From the NCBI GenBank assembly GCA_021296165.1, contig JAGWAW010000112.1:1-5255 (forward strand): 5,255 nt of DNA. Direction: 5' to 3'. The number at the start of each line of letters is the position of its first letter. Position 1 is the first letter of the stretch. The position numbers were made by a program, and so were the translations under genes. Of the stretch, positions 5,147-5,255 are shown one piece after another. Under the pieces are notes generated by a model. That model saw nothing but the letters and a program-made list of their open reading frames with translations, ran no database searches and was not told the origin of the DNA. This DNA comes from Nitrosopumilaceae archaeon (GTDB lineage: Archaea; Thermoproteota; Nitrososphaeria; Nitrososphaerales; Nitrosopumilaceae).

Positions 5147-5255
5147 ATGGACAGGGCCATCTGGTATGCCATCCGGCAACCGAAGAAGGGGAGGGGCACC
5201 CGAGTGGTGGCCGAGGCGCCTGGCGTGGCGCCTGGCGTGGCGCCTGGCGTGGCGC
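5147..5255 (+). CDS. Partial reading frame with Ala-Pro-Gly-Val repeats, cut by window end
   Basis: I do not recognise this protein. The visible part begins MDRAIWYAIRQPKKGRGT, is basic, then reads VVAEAPGV and enters perfect APGV tetrapeptide repeats that run off the right edge. It carries no signal peptide in the visible part. An in-frame ATG at 5132 would add MKPKL; the weak TATA-like box favours 5147. The repeat unit is 12 bp, so copy changes keep the frame. VAPG is a motif familiar from elastin-like sequences, but a low-complexity linker is an equally good reading. Only 36 complete codons are visible, so coding is provisional. It would be transcribed divergently from the LEA-like gene. 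Confidence 0.4.
   Translation, partial: MDRAIWYAIRQPKKGRGTRVVAEAPGVAPGVAPGVA
5215..5255 (+). repeat. 12-bp direct tandem repeat (GGCGCCTGGCGT), at least 3.4 copies
   Basis: Three identical copies of GGCGCCTGGCGT (5215-5226, 5227-5238, 5239-5250) and five bases of a fourth are visible before the window ends. Each unit contains the palindrome GGCGCC, so either strand can form short hairpins. Perfect identity suggests recent slippage or homogenisation. In the plus-strand frame starting at 5147 the unit reads GCG CCT GGC GTG, Ala-Pro-Gly-Val. Confidence 0.9.

Noticed and set aside
5188..5222. tRNA-Ser/Leu-like stretch (CCCGAGTGGT...GAGGCGCC) near the right edge
   Set aside because: The D-stem pairs poorly, and the following 12-bp repeat cannot make a normal anticodon arm, so the resemblance seems accidental.

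Overview
The window looks like a GC-rich thaumarchaeal (Nitrososphaerota, marine group I) chromosome segment, most like the sponge symbiont Cenarchaeum symbiosum. The lineage call is inference. It rests on archaeal TATA boxes about 26-27 bp before start codons with no Shine-Dalgarno sequences, high GC with many ATA isoleucine codons, compact archaeal tRNA genes, an archaeal-style TM0106-family nuclease and a BluB enzyme fitting thaumarchaeal B12 synthesis. No rRNA, CRISPR array, integrase or insertion sequence is visible.

Layout. Bases 1-119 hold no gene I can support. A 76-residue winged-helix-like protein (151-381, +) is followed by a 263-bp gap without a convincing gene. Next is a small protein with two membrane segments and a coiled-coil tail (645-1121, +). 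It converges on an NADPH-dependent FMN reductase-family flavoprotein (1216-1740, -). A 237-bp divergent promoter region separates that gene from a large TM0106-type RecB-like nuclease (1978-3537, +). Its stop lies 5 bp from the 3' end of a tRNA-Arg(CCU) gene on the minus strand (3543-3633). bluB (3664-4359, -) lies upstream of that tRNA on the same strand and diverges from tRNA-Val(GAC) (4421-4497, +) across one shared AT-rich promoter block. A membrane-anchored LEA14-like protein (4500-4997, -) runs tail to tail into tRNA-Val. At the right edge an open-ended reading frame (+) enters an in-frame 12-bp tandem repeat encoding Ala-Pro-Gly-Val units.

The genes do not form one pathway. They are mostly single transcription units with their own promoters. 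BluB makes the lower ligand of cobalamin from reduced flavin, and the FMN reductase relative could in principle supply reduced flavin, but they are not in an operon and that link is speculative. The nuclease would act on nucleic acid in the cytoplasm, and the two membrane proteins have unknown roles.

Points most worth a second look: a 16-19 nt insertion in the D-loop of tRNA-Arg that can fold into a bulge-helix-bulge-like intron, with an aberrant T-arm in the same tRNA; C33 in place of the near-universal U33 in tRNA-Val; a nuclease whose RecB-like active site is intact while its C-terminal RNase H-like domain seems to have lost two acidic residues; the edge-crossing VAPG-type repeat; and the nearly constant TATA-to-start spacing that predicts leaderless mRNAs, including GTG and TTG starts.
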